Of a DNA stretch of 64,000 bases, positions 52,521-61,619 are shown piece after piece; within the stretch, counting starts at the first letter, position 1, and the number at the start of each line of letters is the position of its first letter. The DNA comes from Haladaptatus pallidirubidus (GTDB taxonomy: Archaea; Halobacteriota; Halobacteria; Halobacteriales; Haladaptataceae). The stretch spans positions 372,001 through 436,000 of the forward strand of contig NZ_CP085301.1 in NCBI RefSeq assembly GCF_020700235.1, read 5' to 3'. The notes beneath the pieces were generated by a model that was given only the letters and a program-made list of their open reading frames with translations, was not told the DNA's origin and searched no databases. Position numbers and translations under genes: made by a program.

Positions 52521-53369
52521 ATGAACGACCTCGGCACGCCGGTACTCGACAACCACCTGCATTTAGACCCTGAACACGGACGGGGTATCGAAGCGGTCAA
52601 AGATTTCGCCCGAAGCGGCGGCACGCACCTCTTCGTCGTCAACAAGCCCTCGTGGTTGCTCGGCGTGGAAGCCGAGAAAGGCGACGATTTCAGAATGACG
52701 TTCGACACCACCGTCGAAGTCGGCGCGCGCGCAAACGAAATTCTTCCCGGAAAAGCGTGGCCCGTCCTCGGCGTCCATCCCGGTCTCATTTCGAAACTGG
52801 TTGACGACCGGGGATACCCACCCGCCGACGCGCGCGACCTGATGCAAGCAGGATTGGAAGTCGCAAACGAGTACGTCGCGGCGGGTTCCGCCATCGCCCT
52901 GAAATCGGGACGACCCCATTACGACGTGGCCGACGAGGTGTGGAACGCCTCGAACGCCGTGCTCCGGCGCGCGCTGGAGTTGGGCGCGGAAACGGGATGT
53001 GCGGTTCAACTGCACACGGAGGGAACCGACGATCTCACCGACGTTGCCGAGTGGGCCGAGGATGCTGGCCTCGCGCCCGAGCGAGTCGTAAAGCATTACG
53101 CGGGGGGGAAACTGTCGGGCGTGACGCCGAGCGTGATGAGCGAAAAAGAGCGGTTAACGGTCGCCGTGGAGCGTGGCGAACCGTTCCTGATGGAGACGGA
53201 TTTCGTCGATGACCCCGACAGACCGGGTGCGGTGATGGGACCGAAAACGGTTCCGCGGAGGGTGAGCTGGATGCAAGAGCGAGGGTACGACGACGGGATT
53301 CGAACGGCCCACGTTTCCACGCCAGAGCGGGTGTACGGTGTGGATACGCTCGAAACGCTCTCCCGATAG
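52521..53369 (+). CDS. TatD-like metal-dependent hydrolase
   Basis: 282 residues. A TIM-barrel amidohydrolase with LDNHLHLDPEHGRGIEAVKD (HxH metal motif), WPVLGVHPGLISKLVDDRG, GCAVQLHTEGTDDLTDVAEW and LMETDFVDDPDRPGAVMGP (metal Asp). It may be a nuclease of DNA repair or RNA decay, as TatD is. Conserved in archaea. Possibly in one operon with the NYN RNase and DUF2150. Confidence 0.88.
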   Translation: MNDLGTPVLDNHLHLDPEHGRGIEAVKDFARSGGTHLFVVNKPSWLLGVEAEKGDDFRMTFDTTVEVGARANEILPGKAWPVLGVHPGLISKLVDDRGYPPADARDLMQAGLEVANEYVAAGSAIALKSGRPHYDVADEVWNASNAVLRRALELGAETGCAVQLHTEGTDDLTDVAEWAEDAGLAPERVVKHYAGGKLSGVTPSVMSEKERLTVAVERGEPFLMETDFVDDPDRPGAVMGPKTVPRRVSWMQERGYDDGIRTAHVSTPERVYGVDTLETLSR

Positions 53370-53418
53370 ACGCGGACCGAAGGAAAGGCCTATTTATCGT
53401 GCTACGCAGGGGAAAGGT

Positions 53419-54000
53419 ATGAGCGCTCCTCCAGAGGAGTTCTACTCCGAAGAACGCTGGCAGAACTGGCTGGACAGAATCAAGGACGAGGACATCGATC
53501 CGGAGAACGAGGATTCCGCGCGCCTGCTCCTCAACCTTCAGGACGACGTAGCAATCGCCGTCGCCAAAATCGTCACCGCCTACGACGACGACGACATCGG
53601 CGAGGAGACGGCCCTCTCCGAACTCACGGACATCCGCGAAACAGTTCTCGCGGAAGTCGAGTTCGAGGACGAGGAAAAAGCGATGCTTATCGACGGCGTC
53701 CAGACGAGCCTTCTCTGTGTCTTCTACGCTTCGGAGGAGTACGTGGCACACGGTCCCGCCGAGGACGCGGAAGTCGAGGAGTACATCCTCGAAGCCCAGA
53801 AAGCCGAGAACGCGGAAGATTTGGACTCCGCGCTCGGGCTCGTCTCCGCCGGAGGAACGCGAATTATCGCAGGTGACGAGCTTGATATGTCCATCACGGA
53901 GGATATGGAGTACGGACTGGTGACGGAGTGGGTAAACGGCCTCGACAGCCTCCTCAGCGCGATGAGCGACCCCGAAGTCGTCGAAGAAGACGGGGAGTAA
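53419..54000 (+). CDS. DUF2150-family protein
   Basis: A 193-residue acidic protein, mostly helical (FYSEERWQNWLDRIKDEDID, LLNLQDDVAIAVAKIVTAYD, VQTSLLCVFYASEEYV, EYGLVTEWVNGLDSLLSAMS), conserved in archaea as DUF2150. The function is unknown. Start ATG 53419 with GGGGAAAGG just upstream as a possible ribosome site; the longer upstream frame overlaps the TatD end and is Arg-rich. Confidence 0.85.
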   Translation: MSAPPEEFYSEERWQNWLDRIKDEDIDPENEDSARLLLNLQDDVAIAVAKIVTAYDDDDIGEETALSELTDIRETVLAEVEFEDEEKAMLIDGVQTSLLCVFYASEEYVAHGPAEDAEVEEYILEAQKAENAEDLDSALGLVSAGGTRIIAGDELDMSITEDMEYGLVTEWVNGLDSLLSAMSDPEVVEEDGE

Positions 54001-54044
54001 TCGAGTAACAGGTTTTTTATCCTTTTCCTGTATCTGTCCCATTC

Positions 54045-55720
54045 ATGACGTTCTGGGCGGATGAGCGTGCGGTAACCGTGCAGGTAGGGACGGTTTTGCT
54101 GTTCGCCACGCTCATCGTCGCCATGTCGCTGTATCAAGCGACCGCGATTCCGAGCCAGAACGCTGAGATCGAATTTCGACACAGCAAGCAGATACAGGGT
54201 CAGATGCAGGACGTTCGTAACGCCGTGGTTCGGACGGGTGCGACCGGAACGAGCCGACCGATCTCGGTAACCCTCGGGACGCAGTATCCGAGTCGAATGT
54301 TCTTCATCAACCCGCCGCCGTCGTCGGGGACGCTGCGAACGGCTAATTCAGGCACAGTCGGCATCGAAAACGTCACCGCACGCTCGCCCGAGACGGCGGA
54401 TTATTTGGACAGCAGTCGGACGAATCTCTCGTTTTCCACGCGCTCGCTTGTGTACGAGCCGAACTACAATCAGTACGATAATGCGCCGGACACCGTGTTG
54501 GAAAACGCGGTTGTCTACAACCGTGCGAACGAGGGGAACGCGACTCTGACCGGCCAGCAACTCGTTCACGGGCGGAGTATCACGCTCGTTACGCTCGACG
54601 GGTCGCTGTCGGAATCCCAATCCGCGACGATGAGCATCGACCCGCAGGCGCTTAGCCCATCGACCACGGAAATGCGGTCGATTCCCGTGCGGTCGAACGG
54701 GGACGGAAACGTGACGATACGGGTTTCGACCGGTTTGAACGAGGAAAAATGGAACGACCTGCTCGCCAATCAGATGGTTTCGGAACCGGGGGGCTACGTA
54801 GCCGACGTTAGCGTCGAAAACGGTATCCTCCGGCTAACGCTCCTCGGAACCGATGCGAGTGGGAAATACGTCACTTACGACCTCCGGATGGCGAAGGTCG
54901 GCATCGGGGCGGGCGGGGAAAGTAGCCAAGCACATTACGTAACGAGCGTCTCCGGTACCGGTATGAGTGTCTCCGAAGGAAGCCAGACACAGCTTGCCGT
55001 CGAAGTCAGAGATACGTACAACAATCCCGTTTCCGGGGCGAGCGTGAACGTTACGCTCGCCGATTCGACCCCGAGTACGTCGCACGAACTCGACAACGGA
55101 ACCGAAACAGGTCAAACCGTGCGAATGACGACTGGGAGTGACGGAATTGCGACAGTTTCTTACCACCTCCAATCTGTTCCGGGAGTAGCGATGATGTCGA
55201 AGTCCGAACCAGTATCGACGACGTGCCGTCGGCGGACGAGGAGTTCGATACGGAGCGAAAGGAAACGCTCGCGTTCGACGTTACCGCAGTCGGACGAAAC
55301 GGGAACGGCGGGAATGGCCCACCCGACGATGGTCCGCCGGGTGGGGATGGTAGCGCCGGGGATATCGAATACGTCTCCGACAGTGGACTAGCGAAGGCGA
55401 ACGGTGGTCAGACGACGGGAGCGCAGTTCCAGTTCGAAAACACCGGGTCGGAGACCGTAACGGTGACCGATATGAAAGTGTCCGTCGAAAGCGGTCCTGC
55501 AAAGGTGATTCACGAGCAGGCAGGAGGTAGCAGCGGGGACGGTCAGAACGAGATATACGTCGAAGCGACGGAGTCCGGCTATCTCGAAATGGGTGGCTGG
55601 CGTGACTCACAGAACCCATCCGCCGCCTACGAGCTCGGAACGAAAGCCAGCCTCACCGGAAACGCGGAAATTGGCGGTGGTTCAACGGCGACGGCCTATC
55701 TGTTCGAGTTCAAAAAGTAG
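54045..55720 (+). pseudogene. Pilin-like surface protein with Ig-like domain, frameshifted
   Basis: The first frame begins with an archaeal pilin-type hydrophobic helix (VTVQVGTVLLFATLIVAMSL), continues through beta-rich extracellular sequence and an Ig-like (Big_1-type) segment (TQLAVEVRDTYNNPVSGASV, GIATVSYHLQSVPG), then goes out of register near 55181-55184. A second frame resumes as DDVEVRTSIDDVPSADEEFD and runs through a Gly/Pro-rich linker to the C-terminal beta domain, ending 55718-55720. One missing base would restore a single protein of about 558 residues. It is likely exported and surface-bound. It is either decayed or a sequencing error. Confidence 0.7.
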
Positions 55721-55738
55721 AACAGACAACCGGCAGAG

Positions 55739-55828
55739 ATGAGTGGCAGAGAAGTCACCGTAACGCTGTACTTCGCCGACGGGTCGTCAAAAGACGTGAC
55801 GTTCACCGCGGAAGATCCGTGGCGGTAA
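55739..55828 (+). CDS. Tiny open frame after the surface-protein gene
   Basis: 29 codons (MSGREVTVTLYFADGSSKDV then TFTAEDPWR) with a good beta-strand composition, 18 bases after the surface-protein stop. It could be a remnant of a beta domain or a genuine small protein. The sequence is short and no RNA evidence is available. Confidence 0.35.
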   Translation: MSGREVTVTLYFADGSSKDVTFTAEDPWR

Positions 55829-55897
55829 TCGTTTCGACGGCTGTCGATACTTTCATCGACAAACACTTATACCACGTTAGACAACGTGATGGCAAGA

Positions 55898-57235
55898 ATG
55901 ACAGCCGTCGGTATCGACGCCATCGAAATCTGGACTGGAAAGCTGAAACTCGACCTGCCGGAAACCTTCGCTCCCGTGAAGGACGAAGACCCGGAGAAGT
56001 ACACGAAGGGGCTGGGACTGTACGCCAGTTCGTTTCCCGACGCGCACGAGGACATCGTGACGATGGGCGCGAACGCGGCCTACCGCCTCATGGAGCGCAA
56101 GGGACTGGCGCCCGAGGATATCGGCCGCATCGACGTGGCGACGGAGAGTGCGTTCGACAACTCCAAGCCGGTTTCGACGTACATCGCGGGCTGTCTCGAA
56201 CAGGTGTACGACGGCGACTTCCACCACGCGAACAAGGGAGAGCGAAAGTTCGCCTGCATCGCGGGAACACAGAGCTTAGACGACGCCTACAACTGGATTA
56301 AGGCGGGACGCAACCGCGGGCGCTCCGCGCTCGTCGTCGCCACCGACACGGCGCTCTACGCACGCGGCGACCCCGGCGAAGCGACGCAGGGAGCGGGTGC
56401 GGTCGCCATGCTCATCAGCGAAGACCCGAGCCTCGTGGAGATGTCCACGGAGCAGGGCTACGGCAGCGCCGACGAAACCGACTTCCTGAAGCCCAACCAG
56501 CAGTTCCCGAGCGTGGACGGCAAACGCTCGATGCAGGTGTACCTCGCCCGGATGCGCGAAGCCCTCGAAGACTTCGAGAGCGTCTCGGGGGATACCCACC
56601 CCGATGATTTCGAGTACATCCCGTTCCACACGCCGTTCCCCGGCATGGTTCGAAAAGCGGGATTGCTCGGCTACCGGCACATGATTCGGGGCACGGACGT
56701 CGAAGACGAACTGGCGGAGGAAATCGGCCGCCAACCTCGCGAGGAGGAGTACGACGACCGCGAGGCCTACGAGGAGGCCATCCTCGCGTACATGGACGAA
56801 CTCAAATCGACCGACCAGTACCGAGAATGGTACGGCGAAACCATCGACCCGACGCTCGGCATCTCCCGCGAAGTCGGCAACTGGTACACCGGCTCGGTTC
56901 ACATCGCCCGCGCTTCGGCCCTTCAGTACGCCGCGGACAACGACATCGATGTGACCGGCAAGCGACTCCTCGTCGGTTCCTACGGTAGCGGCGCGCAAGC
57001 CGAAATCCACGCCGAAACCGTGCAGGACGATTGGAAAGAGGAAATCGGCGATTTCACCATCGACGAGCAGATTCGCGACCGCTACAACCTCTCCTTCGAG
57101 GAGTACGAGCAGGTGCACGACCGCCACAACCACGACAAGCGCGTGGAACTCGGCGACTTCACGGAACCCGAAGACGAGTTCATCTTCACGGGCCGCGGCG
57201 AGATGGACGAGCGAACCTACGAATACGTGGAGTAA
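55898..57235 (+). CDS. hmgB: Hydroxymethylglutaryl-CoA synthase
   Basis: 445 residues. Condenses acetyl-CoA and acetoacetyl-CoA in the mevalonate path to archaeal isoprenoid lipids. The start MTAVGIDAIEIWTGKL, catalytic Glu in IDVATESAFDNSKPVS, nucleophile Cys near residue 120 in RKFACIAGTQSLDDAYNWI and FEYIPFHTPFPGMVRKAGLL are present. GTG 55886 and ATG 55889 are also in frame, but a CTTATA box at 55866-55871 fits a leaderless start at 55898. Confidence 0.94.
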   Translation: MTAVGIDAIEIWTGKLKLDLPETFAPVKDEDPEKYTKGLGLYASSFPDAHEDIVTMGANAAYRLMERKGLAPEDIGRIDVATESAFDNSKPVSTYIAGCLEQVYDGDFHHANKGERKFACIAGTQSLDDAYNWIKAGRNRGRSALVVATDTALYARGDPGEATQGAGAVAMLISEDPSLVEMSTEQGYGSADETDFLKPNQQFPSVDGKRSMQVYLARMREALEDFESVSGDTHPDDFEYIPFHTPFPGMVRKAGLLGYRHMIRGTDVEDELAEEIGRQPREEEYDDREAYEEAILAYMDELKSTDQYREWYGETIDPTLGISREVGNWYTGSVHIARASALQYAADNDIDVTGKRLLVGSYGSGAQAEIHAETVQDDWKEEIGDFTIDEQIRDRYNLSFEEYEQVHDRHNHDKRVELGDFTEPEDEFIFTGRGEMDERTYEYVE

Positions 57236-57334
57236 GGCGATAGGGAGTGTGACGAATAGCGTTTTTTGAAGTGTTCGTTTCTGTAGTAGCAGATTTTTTC
57301 GTGTATTTGAGCTACCGAGGAGGTTGGTTCAGGA

Positions 57335-57780
57335 GTGTTAACTGCTGGTGCTGGCTATAGGCCACGCCCTCGCTCGGTTAGTCACTCATGGCTTCGCCAC
57401 TCGTTCCCACCGGAAGAGACAAGCTCGTCCGTGCTCTCGTTCGCTCCACCGTCGCTCACGAGAATTCCGTCGCTCGCCCGTTGCCTCCAGGAACCGCAGG
57501 ACGGGCAGGCCAGTGGCCTGCCCGTCCAACCCAAATTCGGTTGGCCGTTTTCTGTGGAAATTCACCTTCCGACATCCAGTGGAATGACGACCAATCCCTT
57601 GAGGGCCGAGTGCAGCGCACTCGGCCCTCTGGCGGCCTGGAGGCAACGGGCGAACGAGGAATGAGCGACTGAAAGGAGCGAATGACGAGCGAGGGCGTGA
57701 CCTATTGCCTGCACAAGTAAACGACACGCCGTCACCAAAAACTTCCATTCTCTCAACAGAAAATCCACAGACTACCCATC
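57335..57780. repeat. Composite palindromic repeat, copies B-left and B-right
   Basis: From 57340 rightward the element has TGCTGGTGCTGGCTATAGGC, CACGCCCTC, CGCCCGTTGCCTCCAGG, a 12-base stem with 3-base loop (57500-57511 with 57515-57526) and TTGGCCGTTTTCTGTGGAAA. From the right end, an inverted copy begins (CAGGCAATAGGTCACGCCCT on the minus strand), with another 13-base stem (57601-57613 with 57617-57629). The left half matches copy A at 29668-29860 in opposite orientation. There is no gene within 57236-57882. It appears to be a MITE-like element flanking the regulator gene. Confidence 0.6.
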
Positions 57781-57882
57781 GACGTTTCTGTAGACAAACG
57801 ATTTATCCGAGTCGGCACCCACTGTGCAACCAAGGAACACACCTGGAATCGCACGCCAATCAAAAAATCCTCCACCACCAAA

Positions 57883-58836
57883 ATGACCGAAATCGAGTCG
57901 GAGACGCAATCGGCGGACGAACTGCCCGAAACCATCGCTCCCGAGAACGAAGACCGAGCAGACCCGACGGACGCCTTCTCGGTTCTCGGCAACGAAATCC
58001 GGATGGCCGTGCTCCGCGCGCTCGTGGACGCGGAGGCAGATGGAGTGGACACCCTCGCCTTCTCGGAACTATTCGAGGCCACCAGCGCCGACAACACGGC
58101 GGGATTTTCCTATCACCTCCGGCAGTTGACCGACCACTTCATTCGGAAAACCGAGAGGGGCTACGCCCTGACCTACGCTGGGCGCGAAATCGCCCGCGCG
58201 ATTCGCGCCGGAACCTACACCGACAGCGTTGATTTCGACCCTATCGAAGTGGACGACCCGTGCCCCTTTTGCCGCGAAGAATCCTTCGAAGCCCGCGGCG
58301 AGGACAACTACGTCGTCATCGAGTGTTCGGCCTGCGATAAGCCGACGCTCACGCTTCCGTTTCCGCCCGGCGGCCACCGCGCGCACGACCGGGACGGCCT
58401 GCTGACGGCGTTCGACCGACACCATCGTTATCGCCTGTCGCTCATGTCCGATGGAGTCTGTCCGGAGTGCAGTGCCCCGGCGGACGCCCGAATAGGGTAT
58501 TTCGACTCGGATACGAGTAGCGAATCCAAGGAAAACAGTCGTCCGCAGGTTCGATTCGACTGTGACCGTTGCGGCTGTCGGCTTCGCTCGCCGGTGACCT
58601 TAGCGGTGCTCGAACATCCCGAAGTTATCTCGTTCTACCACCGCCACGACAAAGACATCCGGGAGCGCCCCGTCTGGAACGTCGGCGAGGAGTGGCGCGA
58701 AGCGGTTGTCTCCGAAGAGCCGTGGTGCGTGCGGGTTTCGACGGAACTCGACGGAAATCTGCTGTCCCTGTTCGTCGCCGAAACCCTCGACGTGGTGACG
58801 GTACAGGAAACGACGAGTTCGGGAGCGGCGTCGTAG
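57883..58836 (+). CDS. ArsR-like winged-helix regulator with zinc-binding domain
   Basis: 317 residues. The winged helix (about 30-105) reads AFSVLGNEIRMAVLRALVDA, AGFSYHLRQLTDHFIRKTER and YALTYAGREIARAIRAGTY. The remaining part has CPFCREESFEARGED, CSACDKPTLTLPFPPG, VCPECSAPADARIGY and CDRCGCRLRSPVT, so two zinc ribbons are likely. This matches the haloarchaeal DUF7351-type regulator family (name from memory). The ligand is unknown. It lies directly after the repeat element. Confidence 0.8.
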   Translation: MTEIESETQSADELPETIAPENEDRADPTDAFSVLGNEIRMAVLRALVDAEADGVDTLAFSELFEATSADNTAGFSYHLRQLTDHFIRKTERGYALTYAGREIARAIRAGTYTDSVDFDPIEVDDPCPFCREESFEARGEDNYVVIECSACDKPTLTLPFPPGGHRAHDRDGLLTAFDRHHRYRLSLMSDGVCPECSAPADARIGYFDSDTSSESKENSRPQVRFDCDRCGCRLRSPVTLAVLEHPEVISFYHRHDKDIRERPVWNVGEEWREAVVSEEPWCVRVSTELDGNLLSLFVAETLDVVTVQETTSSGAAS

Positions 58837-58860
58837 CGAGCCGCGACGAAAGGCGACTGT

Positions 58861-59607
58861 TTACGACGCTCTGTCGGCGAGCAGGTCGAGCGATTCTAAA
58901 GCTTCTCGACGAGCATCGATGTCGAGTTCGCGGTACGTCGGGTCGATAATCACCACATCGACTTCTTCGGGCGAGAACGGTTCGCCTCGCGCGTCCGCGA
59001 GCGCGGAAAGTGCGAGTTCGATGCCCGAATCGACCGAGACGTCGGGGCCGTAGTTCGCTTCGAGATACTCTCGAACCGCGTCGTCGTCCGCCCCGATTGC
59101 CGTGGCCTGCCACTCGTAGGGTGTTCCCGAGGGGTCGGTTTCGAACAAGCGAGGATGCACCTCGCCCTCGGAATTCGTGTCCACCCCGCCGACCAGCAGG
59201 GCCGCGCCGAACGGCCTTGCCCCTCCCTGCTGCGTGTACTCCTGTACGTGGTCGGTGACGGCTTTCGTAAACGGTTCGACGGCCATCGGTTGGTCGTAGC
59301 GCAACCGGTCGGTTTGCGCGCGTCGTCTGCCGAAATCCACCAGTTGTCGGGCGTCTGCGACGTGGCCCGCGCTGGCGACGCCGAGGTGCGTGTCGATTTT
59401 GTGGAGCTTTTCGACCCCGTCCGCTTCGAGCAGGGGCGACCGGACGCGCTTGCTCGCGGCCAGAACGACGCCGTCGTCGCCGCGAATGCCGACGCTGACG
59501 CTTCCTCGGCGGACCGCCTCGCGGGCGTACTCGACCTGATACAGTCTCCCGTCGGGCGAGAAGATGTTCGTCCCGCGGTCGTAGGCCTGCTGTTGTTGGC
59601 CGTTCAT
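58861..59607 (-). CDS. psmA: Proteasome alpha subunit
   Basis: A 248-residue structural subunit of the 20S proteasome. YDRGTNIFSPDGRLYQVEYA, AREAVRRGSVSVGIRGDDGV and RPFGAALLVGGVD are the alpha-type landmarks. The start overlaps psmB's stop by four bases (ATGA), so the two subunits are translated together. Haloarchaea often have two alpha subunits; with its divergent beta partner this may be the accessory set, but this cannot be shown here. Confidence 0.93.
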   Translation of the reverse strand: MNGQQQQAYDRGTNIFSPDGRLYQVEYAREAVRRGSVSVGIRGDDGVVLAASKRVRSPLLEADGVEKLHKIDTHLGVASAGHVADARQLVDFGRRRAQTDRLRYDQPMAVEPFTKAVTDHVQEYTQQGGARPFGAALLVGGVDTNSEGEVHPRLFETDPSGTPYEWQATAIGADDDAVREYLEANYGPDVSVDSGIELALSALADARGEPFSPEEVDVVIIDPTYRELDIDARREALESLDLLADRAS

Positions 59608-60254
59608 GCCGCCATCTCCTCGGAGTTGGTATCGTCGCCCTCATAGCTGTCGTGACTCCGAATTTCGACGCCCTCTCCCGTGACGGTCGCTATCGTGACA
59701 CCGTTGCCGCTCGCGGTGTCGCGCTCCGCGGCGCTCTCGATTGCCCGGACTGCGACGCGGCGGGCGGAGTCAGTCGGGAGGTTCGATTCGTACTCGCGTT
59801 CGAGGACGCCGTAGGCGAGTTGCATACCGCTCCCGCCCGCGACGTAGTCCGATTCCATGACGCCCCCACCTGCGTCCAATTCGTAGACGCGGGGGCCAGT
59901 CGCATCGACGCCGCCGAGGATCGGGTGTGCTCCGCGGAACTGTCCGTTCCGGAGGAGGTTTCCGGTGAGCGTTGCGAGCGCGGACATGTCGATAGTTGTT
60001 CCCTGACGAGATTCGTAGAGACTCGTTTCGGCTCGGAGCGTTCGAACGAACGATTGCAAGTCGCCGACGCCACCAGCGAGCGTTATCGCGGCGGTCGGAT
60101 GAACCTGCTCTATTTTCATCATCTTCTTGTTGGAGATGAACCGGCCGCCGAGACTGGCGCGGCGGTCTGCGGCGAGCAGAACGCCGTCGCCGGTCGTCAG
60201 GGCAACCGTGGTCGTTCCGGTTTTGAGCGTCGAATCGGATAGTGACTCGGGCAT
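59604..60254 (-). CDS. psmB: Proteasome beta subunit
   Basis: 216 residues. The N-terminal nucleophile is T14 after a 13-residue propeptide (STLKTG then TTTVALTTGDG), with Asp30 and Lys47 in the catalytic positions (ADRRASLGGRFISNKKMMK, one residue inserted before Lys). The propeptide is much shorter than the roughly 49-residue one I recall for the main Haloferax beta subunit. The AGGVGDLQSFVRTLRAE and GGSGMQLAYGVLEREYESNL segments are typical. First gene of a two-gene operon with psmA. Confidence 0.93.
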   Translation of the reverse strand: MPESLSDSTLKTGTTTVALTTGDGVLLAADRRASLGGRFISNKKMMKIEQVHPTAAITLAGGVGDLQSFVRTLRAETSLYESRQGTTIDMSALATLTGNLLRNGQFRGAHPILGGVDATGPRVYELDAGGGVMESDYVAGGSGMQLAYGVLEREYESNLPTDSARRVAVRAIESAAERDTASGNGVTIATVTGEGVEIRSHDSYEGDDTNSEEMAA

Positions 60255-60312
60255 GTAGAAGCAAAGGTGCCCGATTCGGAAAAATGTTAGCTAAAATATA
60301 TTTTAGTTCGTG

Positions 60313-60591
60313 TTAGGAATCGTTCCATTCGACCATCTCGTTCACGTCGCCGGAAAGCGGCCCTTCCACGAGCGTTCCGAATGCGCCGCGTCCGGCGAGC
60401 GTTCTAAGGTGCGAGACGAAATCGCGCCACTGGCCAGCACATTCGACGTGGAGGTGCCACGTATGGGATGGCGGACATCGACCCGGAGAGGAGATGCGAA
60501 TATCAGTAGCCTGTTGGTCGATGCGTTCGTCACACCACGGGCACGTCGGACAGTTTGCCCCGACACCTTCGTGGGATTTCGCTGCGCTCAT
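60313..60591 (-). CDS. Small Cys/His-containing hypothetical protein
   Basis: 92 residues. NCPTCPWCDERIDQQATDIR is followed by SHTWHLHVECAGQWRDFVSH; the C-x2-C-x2-C and later H-x-H-x3-C spacing could bind zinc. Start ATG 60591; a TTTAAAC-type box lies about 30 bases before it. No family recognised. It follows psmB's upstream region and is not in that operon. Confidence 0.6.
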   Translation of the reverse strand: MSAAKSHEGVGANCPTCPWCDERIDQQATDIRISSPGRCPPSHTWHLHVECAGQWRDFVSHLRTLAGRGAFGTLVEGPLSGDVNEMVEWNDS

Positions 60592-60694
60592 TATATAAAC
60601 AAGACACGTCTGATTGAGTTTAAATCTCGCCTTCACCACGCCACCGTTTACGTGTGTCGTCGTTCAGACCCCCCCGTGACACACGCGTCACCGC

Positions 60695-61402
60695 TTATAC
60701 AGCGAGGTCGCGCATGGCATCGACCATCGCCTCCTTATCGCAGTCGGTGACGGCCAGCGAGAAGCCATCCAGTTGTGCGAGTTTCGACGCGTGTTCCCAC
60801 AGGTTGTCGGCGTCGAGTCCGTGGAGGACGACCGCGTTCGGCGTCGGATTGACGACGCGTATGGCGACCAGCGGTGACTCCCCGCGCGTGACGTTCGTGA
60901 AAACGAGTGCGCGACTCGTGCTCTGACCGTAGAGGCGGTAGAACTCCTCACTGGAGAGTCGAGTGATGGCTTCGATACTGTCGATGACGGTGTGACCCGT
61001 GATTTCGTCTTTCGCACCCGATGCGATTTCCGTCGCGTCGATGGATTCGTACAACTGCGAGAGGGGAACGGTCGTCGGATATTCGCGCAAATCGTTTACG
61101 ATGGTACTGTCGAATCCCGCCGAGAGGACGCGGGCGTACTGACGGATTCGGTCGCCGCCTCTCTGTTGGTCGATGTCCAACAGCGCCGTAACCGTTCGGC
61201 GAACGACGCCGATTCCGGGATTCTCGCGCCGCCCGCTTTCGTAGTCCGAAATGACCGACGAGGATACTTCGAGGTGGTCTGCGAGCGCGGTCTGAGACAC
61301 GTCGAAATCCGTGCGCCACTTCCTGAGGGTCGCCCCGGGGTCGTCGCTCAAGGTGATTTCACCCGCGATTTGTTCCGCGAGCGTCCGGCGCGCATCTGTC
61401 AT
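60695..61402 (-). CDS. XRE-type helix-turn-helix regulator with C-terminal sensor domain
   Basis: 235 residues. The HTH (about 24-80) is LRKWRTDFDVSQTALADHLE, then VSSSVISDYESGRRENPGIG. The C-terminal part (about 90-235) is alpha/beta with LSQLYESIDATEIASGAKDE, then RALVFTNVTRGESPLVAIRV. This fits a conserved archaeal family of XRE regulators with an unknown ligand domain (COG1709 from memory). Start ATG 61402, with the upstream frame not conserved. Confidence 0.82.
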   Translation of the reverse strand: MTDARRTLAEQIAGEITLSDDPGATLRKWRTDFDVSQTALADHLEVSSSVISDYESGRRENPGIGVVRRTVTALLDIDQQRGGDRIRQYARVLSAGFDSTIVNDLREYPTTVPLSQLYESIDATEIASGAKDEITGHTVIDSIEAITRLSSEEFYRLYGQSTSRALVFTNVTRGESPLVAIRVVNPTPNAVVLHGLDADNLWEHASKLAQLDGFSLAVTDCDKEAMVDAMRDLAV

Positions 61403-61505
61403 GGATTTGGATGTGGCAGTGGCACGGAAAAACATATCGAAAGTACCCTTCGACACCCGTCGAAACTTCGAAAAACGGGATGGTTTCAGCGTTGGTGGTC
61501 GAACT

Positions 61506-61619
61506 ATGTCGTCTAATCCGGAGTACGGGTATGAATTGCCGACTCTGAATGACCGCTACAGCGAGAGGACTGATCGGGAGTTACCTCGCTTTTGTAAGAA
61601 TGGCGTCGAGGCTTGTTGA
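61506..61619 (+). CDS. Short open frame, possible truncated gene
   Basis: 37 codons (NPEYGYELPTLNDRYSERTD, RELPRFCKNGVEAC) ending at 61617-61619. It is hydrophilic and slightly unusual for this genome, and it ends exactly where a repeat-rich non-coding stretch starts, so it may be the 5' part of a broken gene. Low confidence. Confidence 0.3.
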   Translation: MSSNPEYGYELPTLNDRYSERTDRELPRFCKNGVEAC

